The notes beneath the pieces are model-generated. The model worked only from the letters and a program-made list of their open reading frames with translations, did no database searches and was not told where the DNA came from. Positions 37,894 to 48,379 of a stretch of 64,000 nt of DNA are shown piece after piece. The stretch covers positions 930,724 through 994,723 of the forward strand of contig NZ_LR701493.1 in the NCBI RefSeq assembly GCF_902498785.1, given 5' to 3'. Position numbers and translations under genes: made by a program. The stretch is from Sphingomonas sp. EC-HK361 (lineage in GTDB: Bacteria > Pseudomonadota > Alphaproteobacteria > Sphingomonadales > Sphingomonadaceae). Position 1 is the stretch's first letter. The number at the start of each line of letters is the position of its first letter.

Positions 37894-38289
37894 ATGAAGT
37901 CATCGATAATCCTTGCAATCACCGGCACCGTTATCGCGACAACGACCGCTCCTGCTACGGCCGATCCTGTTCGCGGACTGAGCCGAGTCGGCCAATGCGC
38001 CGTAACCAAAGTCAAATGGGTTGGGCAGCGTCTGGAGGATCGCGGTAAACCGGTGCCAGATTCGGGATCGTCGATCATTTTGGCAAACGGTGTCTACGGG
38101 GTCGACTACAGCCAAGTATCGGCAGTCAATCGGTCGCGGGTCGGTGATCCGGTTCGGGTATGCCTCATCAGCATACCCCGCGGTTGCCCGCGCGGCGATA
38201 TGCGAGGGCGCATGTATAGGGGCACCAACCTGCGAACCGGACAATCATGGAACTTGCCCGATGCGGAGCATCAATGCGGCGGAGCATAG
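37894..38289 (+). CDS. small exported four-cysteine protein of unknown function
   Basis: 131 residues. Signal peptide (KSSIILAITGTVIATTTAPA, cleavage near ATA-D), then a compact mature domain with four Cys (VGQCAV, VRVCLI, RGCPRGD, EHQCGGA) that can form two disulfides. It also shows SGSSIILANGVYGVDYSQV and the ending MYRGTNLRTGQSWNLPDAEH. I have seen similar hypothetical proteins in sphingomonads (memory, no search). AAGGAG 8 bases before the ATG is a very good Shine-Dalgarno. It starts 12 bases after the peptidase stop, so it is probably co-transcribed. Base composition is less G+C-rich than its neighbours. Confidence 0.8.
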   Translation: MKSSIILAITGTVIATTTAPATADPVRGLSRVGQCAVTKVKWVGQRLEDRGKPVPDSGSSIILANGVYGVDYSQVSAVNRSRVGDPVRVCLISIPRGCPRGDMRGRMYRGTNLRTGQSWNLPDAEHQCGGA

Positions 38290-38370
38290 CGCGCCAGAGT
38301 TCATGTCGGCTCCAACCGCGAGTGTCGGCCACGCTTGAGCAACGCCGACGTGTCGCCTAAGTCGCGCTCC

Positions 38371-41028
38371 ATGACCTCGACCAACGACATCCGCCGCGGC
38401 TTTCTCGACTATTTTGCAGGGACCGGCCACACCGTCGTGCCCTCGGCGCCGCTGGTGCCGCAGAACGATCCGACGCTGATGTTCGTGAATGCGGGCATGG
38501 TGCCGTTCAAGAACGTGTTCACCGGGCTGGAATCGCGGCCCTATTCGACCGCGACGTCCTCGCAGAAGTGTGTGCGGGCGGGCGGCAAGCACAATGATCT
38601 CGACAATGTCGGCTATACCGCGCGGCATCATACCTTCTTCGAGATGCTCGGCAATTTCAGCTTCGGGGACTATTTCAAGGAGCAGGCGATCACCCATGCG
38701 TGGACGCTGCTGACCGGTGAATGGGGCATCCCCGCGGAAAAGCTGACCGCGACCGTCTATCACACGGACGACCAGGCGTTCGACCTGTGGCGCAAGATCG
38801 CGGGATTGCCCGAAGAGCGCATCATCCGCATCGCGACCAAGGACAATTTCTGGGCGATGGGCGCCGATGGTCCGTGCGGGCCGTGCTCCGAAATCTTCTA
38901 CGATCACGGCGATCACATCCCCGGCGGCCCTCCGGGCAGCCCGGACGAGGATGGCGACCGCTTCGTCGAAATCTGGAACCTCGTCTTCATGCAATATGTG
39001 CAGGAGGCCGACGAAATCACCGGCGATCTGCCGCGGCCGTCGATCGACACCGGCATGGGGCTGGAGCGCGTCGCCGCGGTGATGCAGGGCGTCCATGACA
39101 ATTACGATACCGACACGTTCAAGGCGCTGATCGCGGCCTCGGGCGAACTCACGCACACCGCGACGACGGGCGCCAATCAGGCGAGCCACCGCGTCATCGC
39201 CGATCACCTGCGCTGTGCCGGCTTCCTGGTCGCGGACGGGGTGCTGCCGGCCAATGAAGGCCGCGGCTATGTGCTGCGCCGGATCATGCGCCGCGCGATG
39301 CGCCACGCGCATCTGCTGGGCGCGAAGGAGCCGTTGATGCACCGGCTCGTCCCTGCGCTCGTCGCCGAGATGGGCGGGGCGTATCAGGAGCTGGTCCGCG
39401 CGCAGCCGCTGATCGAGGCGACGCTGCGGCAGGAGGAGACACGCTTTCGCCAGACGCTCGATAAAGGGCTGAAACTTCTCGACGAGGCGACCGAGGGCAT
39501 GAAGCCGGGCGAGACGCTGGCGGGCGAGACGGCGTTCAGGCTCTACGACACCTTCGGCTTCCCTTACGATCTGACCGAGGACGCGCTTCGCGCGCAGAAC
39601 CTGCATGTCGATCGCGCCGGCTTCGACGCGGCGATGGCCGAGCAGAAGCGAGCGGCGCGCGCCGCGTGGAAGGGATCGGGCGCAAAGGCTTCGGACGAAT
39701 TGTGGTTCGACCTGGCCGAGGAGATCGGATCGACCGAGTTCGTCGGCTATGCGAGCGATACCGGCGAAGGGCAGGTCCTCGCCCTCGTCAAGGACGGGGA
39801 GCGGGTCGATCGCGCCGGTTCTGGCGAGAAGGTCGACGTGATCGTCAACCAGACACCCTTTTATGGCGAGAGCGGTGGGCAGGTCGGCGATGCCGGCACG
39901 CTGTCGAGTGATGGCGGGCTAAAAGCCGACATTTCGGACACGTCGAAGCAATTGGGACGCCTCTTCGTTCACCACGCGACCGTCAAGGCGGGCGAGGTGA
40001 AGATCGGCGATGCGGTTCGCCTTTCGATCGACGTGGATCGCCGCGCGCGAATCCGCGCCAACCATTCCGCGACTCATCTGCTGCATGAGGCGCTGCGCCA
40101 GCGGCTGGGCTCCCATGTCGCGCAGAAGGGTTCGCTCGTCGCACCCGACCGGCTGCGCTTCGACGTGTCGCATCCGGTTGCGATGGCGGCGGACGAGATC
40201 GCCGATGCGGAAGCCGCGGTGAATGCAAAAATCCGGCAGAACGGGGCGGTGACGACGCGGCTAATGACTCCCGACGATGCGATCGCGATGGGGGCGATGG
40301 CGTTGTTCGGCGAGAAATATGGCGACGAAGTCCGGGTCGTATCGATGGGCAGCGACGACGACGGCGAAACCTATTCGATCGAGCTGTGCGGCGGCACGCA
40401 TGTGAGTGCGCTCGGCGATATCGGGCTTTTCAAGGTCGTGGGCGAGGGGGCGGTGTCGTCCGGCGTCCGGCGTGTCGAGGCGCTGACCGGCGAGGCGGCG
40501 CGCGCCTGGCTGACCGCTCGCGACGAGAAGCTGCGCGAGGCGGCATCGGCGCTTCGCGTTACCCCGGACGAGGTGCCGGCGCGGGTAGCGGTGCTGATCG
40601 AGGATCGCCGGCGGCTCGAGCGCGAGCTTGCCGACGCCAGGAAGGCGCTGGCGATGGGCGGCTCCGGCGGTGAGGCAGCGGCGGCGGCGGAGAGCATTGC
40701 CGGCACCAACTTCGTTGGACAGTTGTTCGACGGGTTCGACGCAAAGGGTCTGCGCGGCGCGGTCGACGAAGCCAAGCAGCGGATCGGATCGGGCGTCGCC
40801 GCCATCGTGGCGACCAATGACGGGAGGGCATCGGTTGCGGTTGGCGTGACTGACGATCTCGTCGGCCGGTTCAGCGCGGTCGATCTGGTGAAGGCCGCGG
40901 TCGCGGCGCTTGGCGGACAGGGCGGCGGCGGACGACCGGACATGGCGCAGGGCGGCGGGCCGGATGCCGACAAAGGCTCGGCTGCACTGGATGCGATCCG
41001 CGCTGCGATGGATCAGGCACGCGGTTAA
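38371..41028 (+). CDS. alaS: alanyl-tRNA synthetase
   Basis: Class IIc synthetase with editing, 885 residues. Catalytic core begins [20 protein letters not shown] and includes [15 protein letters not shown] and [20 protein letters not shown]; the editing domain zinc/active-site motifs are [12 protein letters not shown] and [13 protein letters not shown]; the C-Ala domain ends with [13 protein letters not shown]. The start at 38371 gives the usual MTSTNDIRR; the frame extends 36 bases upstream to a TTG that I reject. No strong Shine-Dalgarno is visible. Confidence 0.97.
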   Translation: MTSTNDIRRGFLDYFAGTGHTVVPSAPLVPQNDPTLMFVNAGMVPFKNVFTGLESRPYSTATSSQKCVRAGGKHNDLDNVGYTARHHTFFEMLGNFSFGDYFKEQAITHAWTLLTGEWGIPAEKLTATVYHTDDQAFDLWRKIAGLPEERIIRIATKDNFWAMGADGPCGPCSEIFYDHGDHIPGGPPGSPDEDGDRFVEIWNLVFMQYVQEADEITGDLPRPSIDTGMGLERVAAVMQGVHDNYDTDTFKALIAASGELTHTATTGANQASHRVIADHLRCAGFLVADGVLPANEGRGYVLRRIMRRAMRHAHLLGAKEPLMHRLVPALVAEMGGAYQELVRAQPLIEATLRQEETRFRQTLDKGLKLLDEATEGMKPGETLAGETAFRLYDTFGFPYDLTEDALRAQNLHVDRAGFDAAMAEQKRAARAAWKGSGAKASDELWFDLAEEIGSTEFVGYASDTGEGQVLALVKDGERVDRAGSGEKVDVIVNQTPFYGESGGQVGDAGTLSSDGGLKADISDTSKQLGRLFVHHATVKAGEVKIGDAVRLSIDVDRRARIRANHSATHLLHEALRQRLGSHVAQKGSLVAPDRLRFDVSHPVAMAADEIADAEAAVNAKIRQNGAVTTRLMTPDDAIAMGAMALFGEKYGDEVRVVSMGSDDDGETYSIELCGGTHVSALGDIGLFKVVGEGAVSSGVRRVEALTGEAARAWLTARDEKLREAASALRVTPDEVPARVAVLIEDRRRLERELADARKALAMGGSGGEAAAAAESIAGTNFVGQLFDGFDAKGLRGAVDEAKQRIGSGVAAIVATNDGRASVAVGVTDDLVGRFSAVDLVKAAVAALGGQGGGGRPDMAQGGGPDADKGSAALDAIRAAMDQARG

Positions 41029-41093
41029 CCGCGCTTGCAGCGGGATTTTCAACCGATCGCCTTTAAGTTGGCGGCGATCTCGCGAGAAAATCG

Positions 41094-41579
41094 ATGCTGT
41101 TGGGAATCATGCTGCAAGTCACGCCGATCGTCGCGCCGCCGGCGCCGGTGCTGGTGACAAGCGCGCGCCGGACTGCGTTTGCAGACGAGGGCGCAGCTTC
41201 CACGGGCTATCCGGTTTCGGTGGAGGTGCGTGGGGGTGGGGCCGTGCTCTATCGCGGGACTGTGCGCGTCGCTCTCAATTCCCAAAGCATGGTGCGTCAG
41301 ACGCAATCGGAACCTGCTGTCAGGACGTGCGGCGCGGCGCAGGGTTATCGTCCATCGATGGAAACCGGGCTGACCCTGACGTTTCAGTCCGCGAACTACG
41401 GCGCGGGCGAAGGTCGGGTTCGAGTGACGGTTCGCTGGGTTCGCGCGGGCGCAGACGCATGTCCCACAACGGACGTGACGCGCGCGGTGGAATTGAACGC
41501 GGTGGTCGATCTGTCCGGGGGGGCGGTGGGCCTCGACGGAGACGGCGGGCTGTCGATCCGCTTGAAACGCGAAGGGTGA
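41094..41579 (+). CDS. hypothetical protein, beta-rich with one Cys pair
   Basis: 161 residues. The N-terminus (LLGIMLQVTPIVAPPAPVLV) is hydrophobic but not a classical signal peptide. The remainder has alternating strand patterns (VSVEVRGGGAVLYRGTVRVA; RVRVTVRWVRAGADAC) with C79 and C123 as a possible disulfide. No family recognised. GAGAAAA lies before the ATG at 41094. It is followed by a hairpin and the convergent 41617 gene, and is 65 bases from alaS. Coding is supported by the start context and by codon pattern only. Confidence 0.65.
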   Translation: MLLGIMLQVTPIVAPPAPVLVTSARRTAFADEGAASTGYPVSVEVRGGGAVLYRGTVRVALNSQSMVRQTQSEPAVRTCGAAQGYRPSMETGLTLTFQSANYGAGEGRVRVTVRWVRAGADACPTTDVTRAVELNAVVDLSGGAVGLDGDGGLSIRLKREG

Positions 41580-41583
41580 CGCA

Positions 41584-41603
41584 GCGGGACGGTCAAGTCC
41601 CGC
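41584..41603. terminator. bidirectional terminator hairpin
   Basis: Perfect 7-bp stem GCGGGAC / GTCCCGC with loop GGTCAA, in the 37-base gap between two convergent genes, starting 5 bases after the stop of the left gene. There is no strong T-tract on either side. Confidence 0.55.
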
Positions 41604-41616
41604 CGCATCCGATGAA

Positions 41617-42189
41617 TTATTTGCTCGGCGGCGTGGACGTCACCGGCGCAGCGGCTGCACCCGACACCGCCGCGTCAAACTGTTGCGCGGTGAGGCCGAC
41701 GATCAGACCATTCGGCCCCATCGAGAATCCGTTTGCCGGCAGCTTAACCTCGCCCTTGGCAGTCGTCAGCGTCACGAACTGCGCATCGGCCGACTTGATC
41801 GTGCCGACCACGGCGGTGCCGTTAAGGCTCTTTACCTGCGCGCCGGCCACGAGCGACTGCTGAAGCTGCGCCTGAGCCTGCTGTTGCTGCTGGGCAGCCG
41901 CTGTATCGAGCTGTGCCTTGGTCATCGCCATGGTCGGGCCCTTGGCGCCCTTGCCGATGGAGGTCATGGGCACGCCAGCCTTGTGCGTGCCGGTATCGAT
42001 GACGACAACATCGCCATTGACGCTGGCGACGGTGCCGACGGTGCCGCCTGCGGTGTCAAAGACGGTCGCGCCAGCGGCGACGCTCGCCGTGGCAGGTGCA
42101 GCCGGCGTTGCGGCGGGGGCCGGTGCCGTCTGCGCGAAAGCGGGTGCAGCCGCGAGCATGCCGATGGCGAGCAGGGGCATACGGATCAT
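41617..42189 (-). CDS. exported PRC-barrel-like protein with glutamine-rich segment
   Basis: 190 residues. Signal peptide (RMPLLAIGMLAAAPAFAQ) and an Ala/Pro-rich stretch, then two related beta units (GATVFDTAGGTVGTVASVNG and GAQVKSLNGTAVVGTIKSAD), each followed by VVVIDTG or FVTLTT, resembling PRC-barrel half-repeats. Between them lies a Gln/Ala run (about 97-113). The role is unknown; similar proteins are annotated only as hypothetical or PRC-barrel. GGGAGAT 8 bases before the ATG at 42189 is a good Shine-Dalgarno. Same strand as, and 89 bases downstream of, the antiporter gene. Confidence 0.8.
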   Translation of the reverse strand: MIRMPLLAIGMLAAAPAFAQTAPAPAATPAAPATASVAAGATVFDTAGGTVGTVASVNGDVVVIDTGTHKAGVPMTSIGKGAKGPTMAMTKAQLDTAAAQQQQQAQAQLQQSLVAGAQVKSLNGTAVVGTIKSADAQFVTLTTAKGEVKLPANGFSMGPNGLIVGLTAQQFDAAVSGAAAAPVTSTPPSK

Positions 42190-42278
42190 CTGGTTATCTC
42201 CCAATTGTAAACCTACCGAAACGAACGCGCATCGGCGCGACAGGGTTCCTGTCATTTCGCCTGCGTATCCGTCTCGGC

Positions 42279-44045
42279 TCAACTGCGCTGGCGGATACGC
42301 CGGATGCGCGGTTCGCGGCCGAGATTGGCCGCGCGCCTGATGGTCTGGCGCAGTTCGTCACGCTTTTCATGGATCGATGCGATGACCGGACCCATCGCCA
42401 CGCCCAAGTCCACCAACACCGCCTCGGACAGTTGGAGCGAGCTTTCGAGGGTTTCGGGGACGGCATCGGTGACGCCGGCGCGGTAGAGCTCCGCCGCATG
42501 CCCCGCGTCTCGCGCGCGGGCGATGATCGGCAGGTTGGGGGCGAGCGTGCGCATCCGGCGAACGAAGCGCGCGGTCAGCACCGGATCGTCCATCGTCATG
42601 ATGAGCGCGCGCGCATTGGCCAGATCTAGCCGCTCGATCCATTCGCCGCGCGCAATGTCGCCGAACATCACCGAATAGCCGGCGCGCTGCGCGGCCTTTA
42701 CCGAATCGATATCCGCCTCGATCGCGAGATAGGGCTGGTCGTGACAGGCGAGCATATCGGCGACGAGGCGGCCGACGCGGCCGAAGCCGACGATGACGCT
42801 GCGCCCTTCGGGACCCGCCAGTTCGCGTTCGGGTTCGCGCGCGGGCGCCGGTTCGACGCGGCGCGCGATGACTCGCCCCGCCTTCGCGAGCAGCGGCGTG
42901 ATGGTCAGGCCGATCGCGGTGACGGTCTGCCAGAAGGCGGCGGTCGACCCCTGGATCAGCTGTGCCTGCGCCGCCGTTGCCAGCACGATCAGCGTCGTCT
43001 CGGACGGGCTGCCCATCAGCACGCCGGTTTCGATCGCCACCCCGCGCCGGGCGTTCGCGACGCGGAGCAGGAGATAGACGACGATCGCCTTCACCGCGAC
43101 CACGCCGGCAACCGCCAATGTCAGCTCCACCCAGTTCGCCATGATGAGCCGCAAATCGAGGCTCATCCCCACGGTGATGAGGAAGACGCCGAGCGCGAGG
43201 CCCTTGAAGGGCGCGGTGATGACCTCGACCTCGCCGTGATATTCGGTTTCCGCAATCAGCAATCCCGCGAGCAGTGCCCCGACGATCGGGGAAAGGCCCG
43301 CCGCGGTGGTCGCGACACTGGCGACGATGACCACCAGCAGCGACGCCGCCAGGAAAAGTTCCGGGCTCTTCGTCCGTGCTGCCTGCGCGAAGAGGCGGGG
43401 AAGGAGAATTCGGCCAGCGAGATACATGGCGACGACGGTGACGCCGCCAGCCATCGCGACGCCGGCGAGCCCGCGCCAGCCATCATCGCTCGCGGTCGGG
43501 GCGAGCGCGCCGAGGATGAAGATGATCGGGACGAGCGCGAGATCCTCGAACAGCAGCATCGCAAAGGCGCCGCGCCCGACCGGGCTTCTGGTCCCGGCAA
43601 GCGGGATGACGAGCGCGGTCGAGGACAGCGCGAGCGCGAAGCCAAGGCCGAGCGCCCCGGCCCACTCCTGCCCGAGCATGTGCAGCGCGGTTCCGATCAT
43701 CGCGCCCGACAGCAGCAGTTCCGCCGCCCCCGTCCCGAAAACCAGCCGCCGCATCGTCCACAGGCGTTTGAGCGAAAGCTCAAGTCCGATCGAAAAGAGG
43801 AGCAGGATGATGCCGAACTCGGCGAACGGCTCGATCGAATGCGGATCGGATATGGTCACATAATAGAGCCACGGATGCTGCGCGGTGAGCGCGCCGAGGC
43901 CGGCCGGGCCGACCAGCGCCCCCACCAGAATGAAACCGATGACCGGACTGATCTTGAACCGGGCGAACGCCGGGATCACCATCCCGGCTGCGCCGAGAAT
44001 GACCAGTGCGTCGCTGAAACCCTTGTTGTCGAGACCGATTGCCAT
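42279..44045 (-). CDS. CPA2-family monovalent cation:proton antiporter with RCK domain (KefB-like)
   Basis: 588 residues. The N-terminal ~390 residues are the Na+/H+ exchanger domain of about 12 transmembrane helices (e.g. GFILVGALVGPAGLGAL, FGIILLLFSIGLELSLKRLW, LALSSTALVIPL, GALLAGLLIAETEY). A linker follows, then an RCK/TrkA-N Rossmann domain with VIVGFGRVGRLVADML (about 420-435). KefB/C proteins are glutathione-gated K+ efflux systems; whether this one is so gated is not visible. Its ATG overlaps the start codon of the divergent monooxygenase (CATG at 44043-44046), so there is no spacer at all. Confidence 0.93.
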   Translation of the reverse strand: MAIGLDNKGFSDALVILGAAGMVIPAFARFKISPVIGFILVGALVGPAGLGALTAQHPWLYYVTISDPHSIEPFAEFGIILLLFSIGLELSLKRLWTMRRLVFGTGAAELLLSGAMIGTALHMLGQEWAGALGLGFALALSSTALVIPLAGTRSPVGRGAFAMLLFEDLALVPIIFILGALAPTASDDGWRGLAGVAMAGGVTVVAMYLAGRILLPRLFAQAARTKSPELFLAASLLVVIVASVATTAAGLSPIVGALLAGLLIAETEYHGEVEVITAPFKGLALGVFLITVGMSLDLRLIMANWVELTLAVAGVVAVKAIVVYLLLRVANARRGVAIETGVLMGSPSETTLIVLATAAQAQLIQGSTAAFWQTVTAIGLTITPLLAKAGRVIARRVEPAPAREPERELAGPEGRSVIVGFGRVGRLVADMLACHDQPYLAIEADIDSVKAAQRAGYSVMFGDIARGEWIERLDLANARALIMTMDDPVLTARFVRRMRTLAPNLPIIARARDAGHAAELYRAGVTDAVPETLESSLQLSEAVLVDLGVAMGPVIASIHEKRDELRQTIRRAANLGREPRIRRIRQRS

Positions 44046-45291
44046 GCCCGCTTCTAGAACGACGATTGCCGATTCGTCTTGGACGACGGGCGAAAAGTCT
44101 TGCGACGTCCTGATCCTGGGGGGTGGCCCTGCCGGGATGATGGCCGGGCTGCTCTTTGCGCGCGCGGGACTGGATACCGTGGTTGTCGAGAAGCATCGTG
44201 ATTTCCTGAGGGATTTCAGGGGCGATACCGTTCACCCCTCGACGCTCCAGCTCATCCACGAACTCGGCCTGCTGGATGCGCTGCTCGCCCGTCCGCACAA
44301 CAAGGTGGAGACGATCGGTGCGAGGATCGGCGGTCAGCCGGTCGAGATCGTCGACTTTCGCCATCTGCCCGTCGCGGCACCCTTCATCGCGCTGATGCCG
44401 CAATGGGATTTCCTCGATTTCGTCGCGGACGCGGCGCGGCGCTATCCGACGTTCCGGCTTGTGCAGGGATGCGAGGCCGAGACGCTTGTCGAGGCAGACG
44501 GCCGTGTCGCCGGCGCGCGGATGCAGGGTGGCGAAACCATTGCCGCACGACTGACGATCGCGAGTGACGGACGGGATTCACGGTTTTGCTCGGGCTTGCC
44601 CGCGACGACGATCGGGGCGCCGATGGATGTGTTCTGGTTCCGCATTCCCAAGGCCCCGGCGCGCGAAAATGACAGCATGGGGGTGTTCGATGCGGGGCGC
44701 ATCTTCGTGCTCATCGATCGCGGCGATTACTGGCAGTGCGCGTTCGTCTTCGCCAAGGGCACCGCCGAAACCGTGCACTCAGAGGGTTTCGACGCGTTCG
44801 TCGCGCGGGTGCTGGCGGTGGGGCCGGAGACGGCGCGCGCTACGGAAGGGCTGCGGTCGTGGGACGATGTGAAGCTGCTGACCGTCACGGTCGATCGGCT
44901 CGAACGATGGCATCGTCCGGGGCTGCTCGTCATCGGCGATGCGGCGCACGCAATGTCGCCGATCGGCGGGGTCGGAATCAACCTGGCGATTCAGGATGCG
45001 GTCGCGGCCGCCAATCTGCTCGCCGCGCCGATGCGGGCCGGGGAGGACATCGACCCGCTGCTGCACCGCGTGCGCGATCGCCGGCACCGCGCGGTCCAGC
45101 TGACCCAGCGCATGCAGCGGCTGGTTCAGGACAGGGTGATCGCGCCGATGCTGTCTCGGGAAGACGCGGTCAGCGGTGCCCCCGCCTTCGCGCGACTGCT
45201 CGACCGGATTCCGATGCTGCGGCGGATTCCCGCGCGCATTATCGGACTGGGCTTCCGGCCGGAACATATCCAGTCGCCGGAAGCCCGCTAG
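44044..45291 (+). CDS. FAD-dependent monooxygenase
   Basis: 415 residues of the PHBH/UbiH-like class. FAD-binding VLILGGGPAGMMAGLLFARA (about 23-42), the DG motif ASDGRDS, and the second FAD motif VIGDAAHAMSPIGGVGINLA are all present. It probably hydroxylates or epoxidises an aromatic or other hydrophobic substrate with NAD(P)H; the substrate is unknown. The ATG at 44044 is the only standard start before the FAD loop, and it overlaps the antiporter start codon on the other strand. The gene ends 3 bases from the convergent icd stop. Confidence 0.9.
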   Translation: MPASRTTIADSSWTTGEKSCDVLILGGGPAGMMAGLLFARAGLDTVVVEKHRDFLRDFRGDTVHPSTLQLIHELGLLDALLARPHNKVETIGARIGGQPVEIVDFRHLPVAAPFIALMPQWDFLDFVADAARRYPTFRLVQGCEAETLVEADGRVAGARMQGGETIAARLTIASDGRDSRFCSGLPATTIGAPMDVFWFRIPKAPARENDSMGVFDAGRIFVLIDRGDYWQCAFVFAKGTAETVHSEGFDAFVARVLAVGPETARATEGLRSWDDVKLLTVTVDRLERWHRPGLLVIGDAAHAMSPIGGVGINLAIQDAVAAANLLAAPMRAGEDIDPLLHRVRDRRHRAVQLTQRMQRLVQDRVIAPMLSREDAVSGAPAFARLLDRIPMLRRIPARIIGLGFRPEHIQSPEAR

Positions 45292-45294
45292 TCG

Positions 45295-46515
45295 TCAGGC
45301 CCAGTTGGCCATCTTCGTCTCGAGGTTGCCGCGAACCGCCTCGAAGAACTGCTCGGTCGTCATCCAGCGCTGGTCCGGGCCGATGAGGATCGCGAGATCC
45401 TTGGTCATGTCGCCATTCTCGACCGTCTCGATGCAGACCTGCTCCAGCGTTTCGGCGAAGCGGGTGACGTCGGGCGTGCCGTCGAACTTGCCGCGATATT
45501 TCAGGCCGCCGGTCCATGCGAAGATCGACGCGATCGGGTTGGTCGAGGTCGCCTTGCCCTGCTGATGCTGGCGGTAGTGGCGGGTGACGGTGCCGTGGGC
45601 AGCCTCCGCCTCGATGGTCTTGCCGTCGGGAGTCATCAGCACCGAGGTCATCAGCCCCAGCGAGCCGAAGCCCTGCGCGACCTGATCCGACTGGACGTCA
45701 CCGTCGTAATTCTTGCAGGCCCAGACGAACTCGCCGTTCCACTTGAGTGCGCTGGCGACCATGTCGTCGATGAGGCGGTGTTCGTAGACGATGCCGGCAT
45801 CCTTGAACTGACCCTTGAACTCGGCCTCGAAAATCTCCGCGAACAGGTCCTTGAAGCGGCCGTCATAGGCCTTGAGAATCGTGTTCTTGGTCGAGAGGTA
45901 GAGCGGCCATTTGCGGCCCAGCGAATAGTTCATGCTCGCCCGCGCGAAATCGCGGATCGATTCGTCGAGATTGTACATGCCCATCGCAACGCCGCCGGCG
46001 GGGAAATCGAATACTTCGTGCTCGATGACCTGGCCGTCGGTGCCCTCGAACTTCATCGTCAGCTTGCCGGCGCCCGGCACCACGAAGTCGGTCGCCTTGT
46101 ACTGATCGCCGAACGCGTGGCGGCCGACGACGATCGGGTGGGTCCAGCCGGGGATCAGGCGGGGCACGTTCCTGATGACGATCGGCTCGCGGAAGATCAC
46201 GCCGCCCAGGATGTTGCGGATGGTGCCGTTGGGCGACTTCCACATCTTCTTCAGGCCGAATTCCTCGACCCGCGCTTCGTCGGGGGTGATCGTCGCGCAC
46301 TTCACCGCGACGCCGTATTTCTGCGTCGCCTTCGCGCTGTCGACGGTCACCTTGTCGTCGGTCGCGTCGCGGTGCTCGATGCCCAGGTCGTAATAATCGA
46401 GGTCGATGTCGAGATACGGCTTGATAAGGCGCTCGCGAATCCATTCCCAGATGATCCGCGTCATTTCGTCGCCGTCGATCTCCACGACGGGCGTCTTCAC
46501 CTTGATCTTGGCCAT
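45295..46515 (-). CDS. icd: NADP-dependent isocitrate dehydrogenase
   Basis: TCA-cycle oxidative decarboxylation of isocitrate with NADP+. 406 residues of the homodimeric eukaryote-like subtype typical of alphaproteobacteria: [20 protein letters not shown] near the start, the substrate loop [20 protein letters not shown], metal ligands in [20 protein letters not shown], and the cofactor segment [20 protein letters not shown] with [18 protein letters not shown] precedes the ATG at 46515. It is divergent from psd with 139 bases between. Confidence 0.97.
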   Translation of the reverse strand: MAKIKVKTPVVEIDGDEMTRIIWEWIRERLIKPYLDIDLDYYDLGIEHRDATDDKVTVDSAKATQKYGVAVKCATITPDEARVEEFGLKKMWKSPNGTIRNILGGVIFREPIVIRNVPRLIPGWTHPIVVGRHAFGDQYKATDFVVPGAGKLTMKFEGTDGQVIEHEVFDFPAGGVAMGMYNLDESIRDFARASMNYSLGRKWPLYLSTKNTILKAYDGRFKDLFAEIFEAEFKGQFKDAGIVYEHRLIDDMVASALKWNGEFVWACKNYDGDVQSDQVAQGFGSLGLMTSVLMTPDGKTIEAEAAHGTVTRHYRQHQQGKATSTNPIASIFAWTGGLKYRGKFDGTPDVTRFAETLEQVCIETVENGDMTKDLAILIGPDQRWMTTEQFFEAVRGNLETKMANWA

Positions 46516-46654
46516 GCTCACTTCCTTGGGAGAGATTGGGGAGGTTTTGCGGGTCCGCTTAGGGGAGGGTGGCGCGGCGATCAACCGCCCGGCGCCACAC
46601 GGGCGCGCACCCAATAGCGTTGTGTCGCCCCGCACGCGCGGTTAGACGAGGGCG

Positions 46655-47395
46655 ATGCCATCACTTGAAAAGTCGCCCACGGGCGCCGTTCCCGTCACCA
46701 CGACCGTCAAATGGCGGTTCCCGACGGTCCATCCCGAAGGGCGTAAATACGTCTTCATCGCCGCCGGCCTGACGCTGCTCGCCACGTGGCTTACGGCCGT
46801 GCTGTTCTGGCCGATGGTCGGGCTGACGATCTGGGTCGCCGCGTTCTTCCGCGATCCGGTGCGCACCACGCCGCAGGGCGACGACCTGATCGTCAGCCCG
46901 GCGGACGGCCTCATCACCATGATCCAGAGCGTGCCGATCCCGCGGGAACTCGCCGGGCCCAATGGCCTCGGCGAAGGATCGCTGACCCGCGTCTCGGTGT
47001 TCATGTCGGTGTTCGACGTGCACATCAACCGTACTCCGATCGCGGGGACGATCACCCAGGTCGTCTATATTGCGGGCAAGTTCCTCAACGCCGATCTCGA
47101 CAAGGCGAGCGAGGAGAATGAACGCCAGCATATCGTCGTCGAGGGGCATGACGGGCGCCGTGTCGGCTTTACCCAGATCGCCGGTCTCGTCGCGCGCCGG
47201 ATCGTCGGGTTCGTGAAGCCGGGCGACATGGTCGCCAGCGGCCAGCGGATCGGCCTCATCCGCTTCGGCAGCCGCGTCGATGTCTACCTGCCCGAAGAGT
47301 TCGAGCCGCAAGTCGCACTCGGCCAGCGCGCGATCGCGGGTGAAACCGTGCTCGGCCGCATGGGCGGCAAGCCGGTTGCCGGCATCGCGCAATGA
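46655..47395 (+). CDS. psd: phosphatidylserine decarboxylase
   Basis: Makes phosphatidylethanolamine by self-processing to a pyruvoyl enzyme. 246 residues, the short (PSD-A) class: N-terminal hydrophobic anchor ([19 protein letters not shown], about 34-52), [22 protein letters not shown] with conserved Asp and His-region [16 protein letters not shown], and the cleavage dipeptide G205-S206 in [12 protein letters not shown]. It is coupled to pssA by ATGA overlap, so the two sequential PE-synthesis enzymes are co-translated. Confidence 0.97.
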   Translation: MPSLEKSPTGAVPVTTTVKWRFPTVHPEGRKYVFIAAGLTLLATWLTAVLFWPMVGLTIWVAAFFRDPVRTTPQGDDLIVSPADGLITMIQSVPIPRELAGPNGLGEGSLTRVSVFMSVFDVHINRTPIAGTITQVVYIAGKFLNADLDKASEENERQHIVVEGHDGRRVGFTQIAGLVARRIVGFVKPGDMVASGQRIGLIRFGSRVDVYLPEEFEPQVALGQRAIAGETVLGRMGGKPVAGIAQ

Positions 47396-48207
47396 TCCTG
47401 CCGGACGATCGCCGCGCTTTCCAGGTCTCGCGGCGAAATCCGCGCGGGCTTCCCCTGCGGGCGGTCGCGCCGAATGCGGTGACCGCGCTTGCCTTATGCT
47501 CGGGCCTGAGCGGCGTGCGCTTCGCGATCGGCGGCAAATGGGAGCTTGCGGTCACGATGGTGCTGGTAGCCGGCGTGCTCGACGGGCTGGACGGGCGAAT
47601 CGCGCGAATGCTCCACGGCGAGAGTCGCTTCGGCGCGGAACTCGACTCGCTGTCCGACGCGATCTCCTTCGGCGTCGCGCCGGCGCTGATCCTCTATCTC
47701 TGGTCGCTCTCGACCCTGCCGCGTTTCGGCTGGATGGCGGCGCTGATGCTCGCGGTCTTCTGTGCGCTGCGCCTCGCCCGCTTCAACGCGCAGATCGATC
47801 GGACGGAACAGCCGCACAAATCGGCCGGCTTCCTGACCGGCGTTCCGGCACCGGCGGGCGCGGGGCTTGCGATGCTGCCGATGTTTCTGTCGTTCTGGAC
47901 CGAAGAGCCGCTGCTGCGCAATCCGCTGATCGTGGCCCCCTGGACTGCAATCGTTGCGTGTCTCATGGTATCGAGCATCGCGACCTTTTCGTGGACCTCG
48001 ATGCGGCTGCGCCAGAACATCCGCTTCGAGGCGATCGCGGTAATCGTGATCGTGGGCGCGGCACTGGTGTCGGCGCCCTGGCACACCTTTTCCCTGCTCA
48101 GTGTGCTCTACCTCATCACGATGCCGTTCAGCATCGCGAGTTATGCGCGGATCAGGCGGCCTCGCGCAGGACCGTCGCCGGCCGCGACACCGCCGCCCAG
48201 CGCCTGA
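47392..48207 (+). CDS. pssA: CDP-diacylglycerol-serine O-phosphatidyltransferase
   Basis: 271-residue inner-membrane enzyme forming phosphatidylserine from CDP-DAG (made by CdsA at 52847). The CDP-alcohol phosphotransferase motif DG-x2-AR-x8-G-x3-D-x3-D appears as [20 protein letters not shown] followed by SLSD. About six to eight hydrophobic helices. The C-terminal Pro-rich tail ([14 protein letters not shown]) overlaps antisense the end of the 75-residue gene at 48152 by 56 bases. Confidence 0.96.
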   Translation: MILPDDRRAFQVSRRNPRGLPLRAVAPNAVTALALCSGLSGVRFAIGGKWELAVTMVLVAGVLDGLDGRIARMLHGESRFGAELDSLSDAISFGVAPALILYLWSLSTLPRFGWMAALMLAVFCALRLARFNAQIDRTEQPHKSAGFLTGVPAPAGAGLAMLPMFLSFWTEEPLLRNPLIVAPWTAIVACLMVSSIATFSWTSMRLRQNIRFEAIAVIVIVGAALVSAPWHTFSLLSVLYLITMPFSIASYARIRRPRAGPSPAATPPPSA

Positions 48208-48379
48208 CAGCGATCCGGCGCTCGGCCAGCACCAGCCCCGAAAGCGGCTGGAAGGTCTGCGGCGCGCGCCCGAACAACGCATCGGTAATACGATCGAGTT
48301 TGGGCGCAACCGTGGACCAGATCGCATAGGCCGAAAGACCAAATGCCCCACCGAATGCAACGAAAGCCAGGATTGCCAT
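48152..48379 (-). CDS. small single-span membrane protein, candidate SOS-induced factor
   Basis: 75 residues. Residues 2-24 (AILAFVAFGGAFGLSAYAI...) are a transmembrane helix; the rest is a basic soluble tail ([29 protein letters not shown]). GGGAGG 8 bases before the ATG is an excellent Shine-Dalgarno. About 150 bases upstream, on its own strand, a TTGACA promoter is interleaved with two GTTC-N7-GTTC LexA operators (48508-48546), which strongly suggests DNA-damage induction. By analogy with Caulobacter SidA and DidA or E. coli SulA it could inhibit division, but this is inference: there is no sequence similarity I can claim. The 3' end overlaps pssA antisense. Confidence 0.8.
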   Translation of the reverse strand: MAILAFVAFGGAFGLSAYAIWSTVAPKLDRITDALFGRAPQTFQPLSGLVLAERRIAVRRWAAVSRPATVLREAA

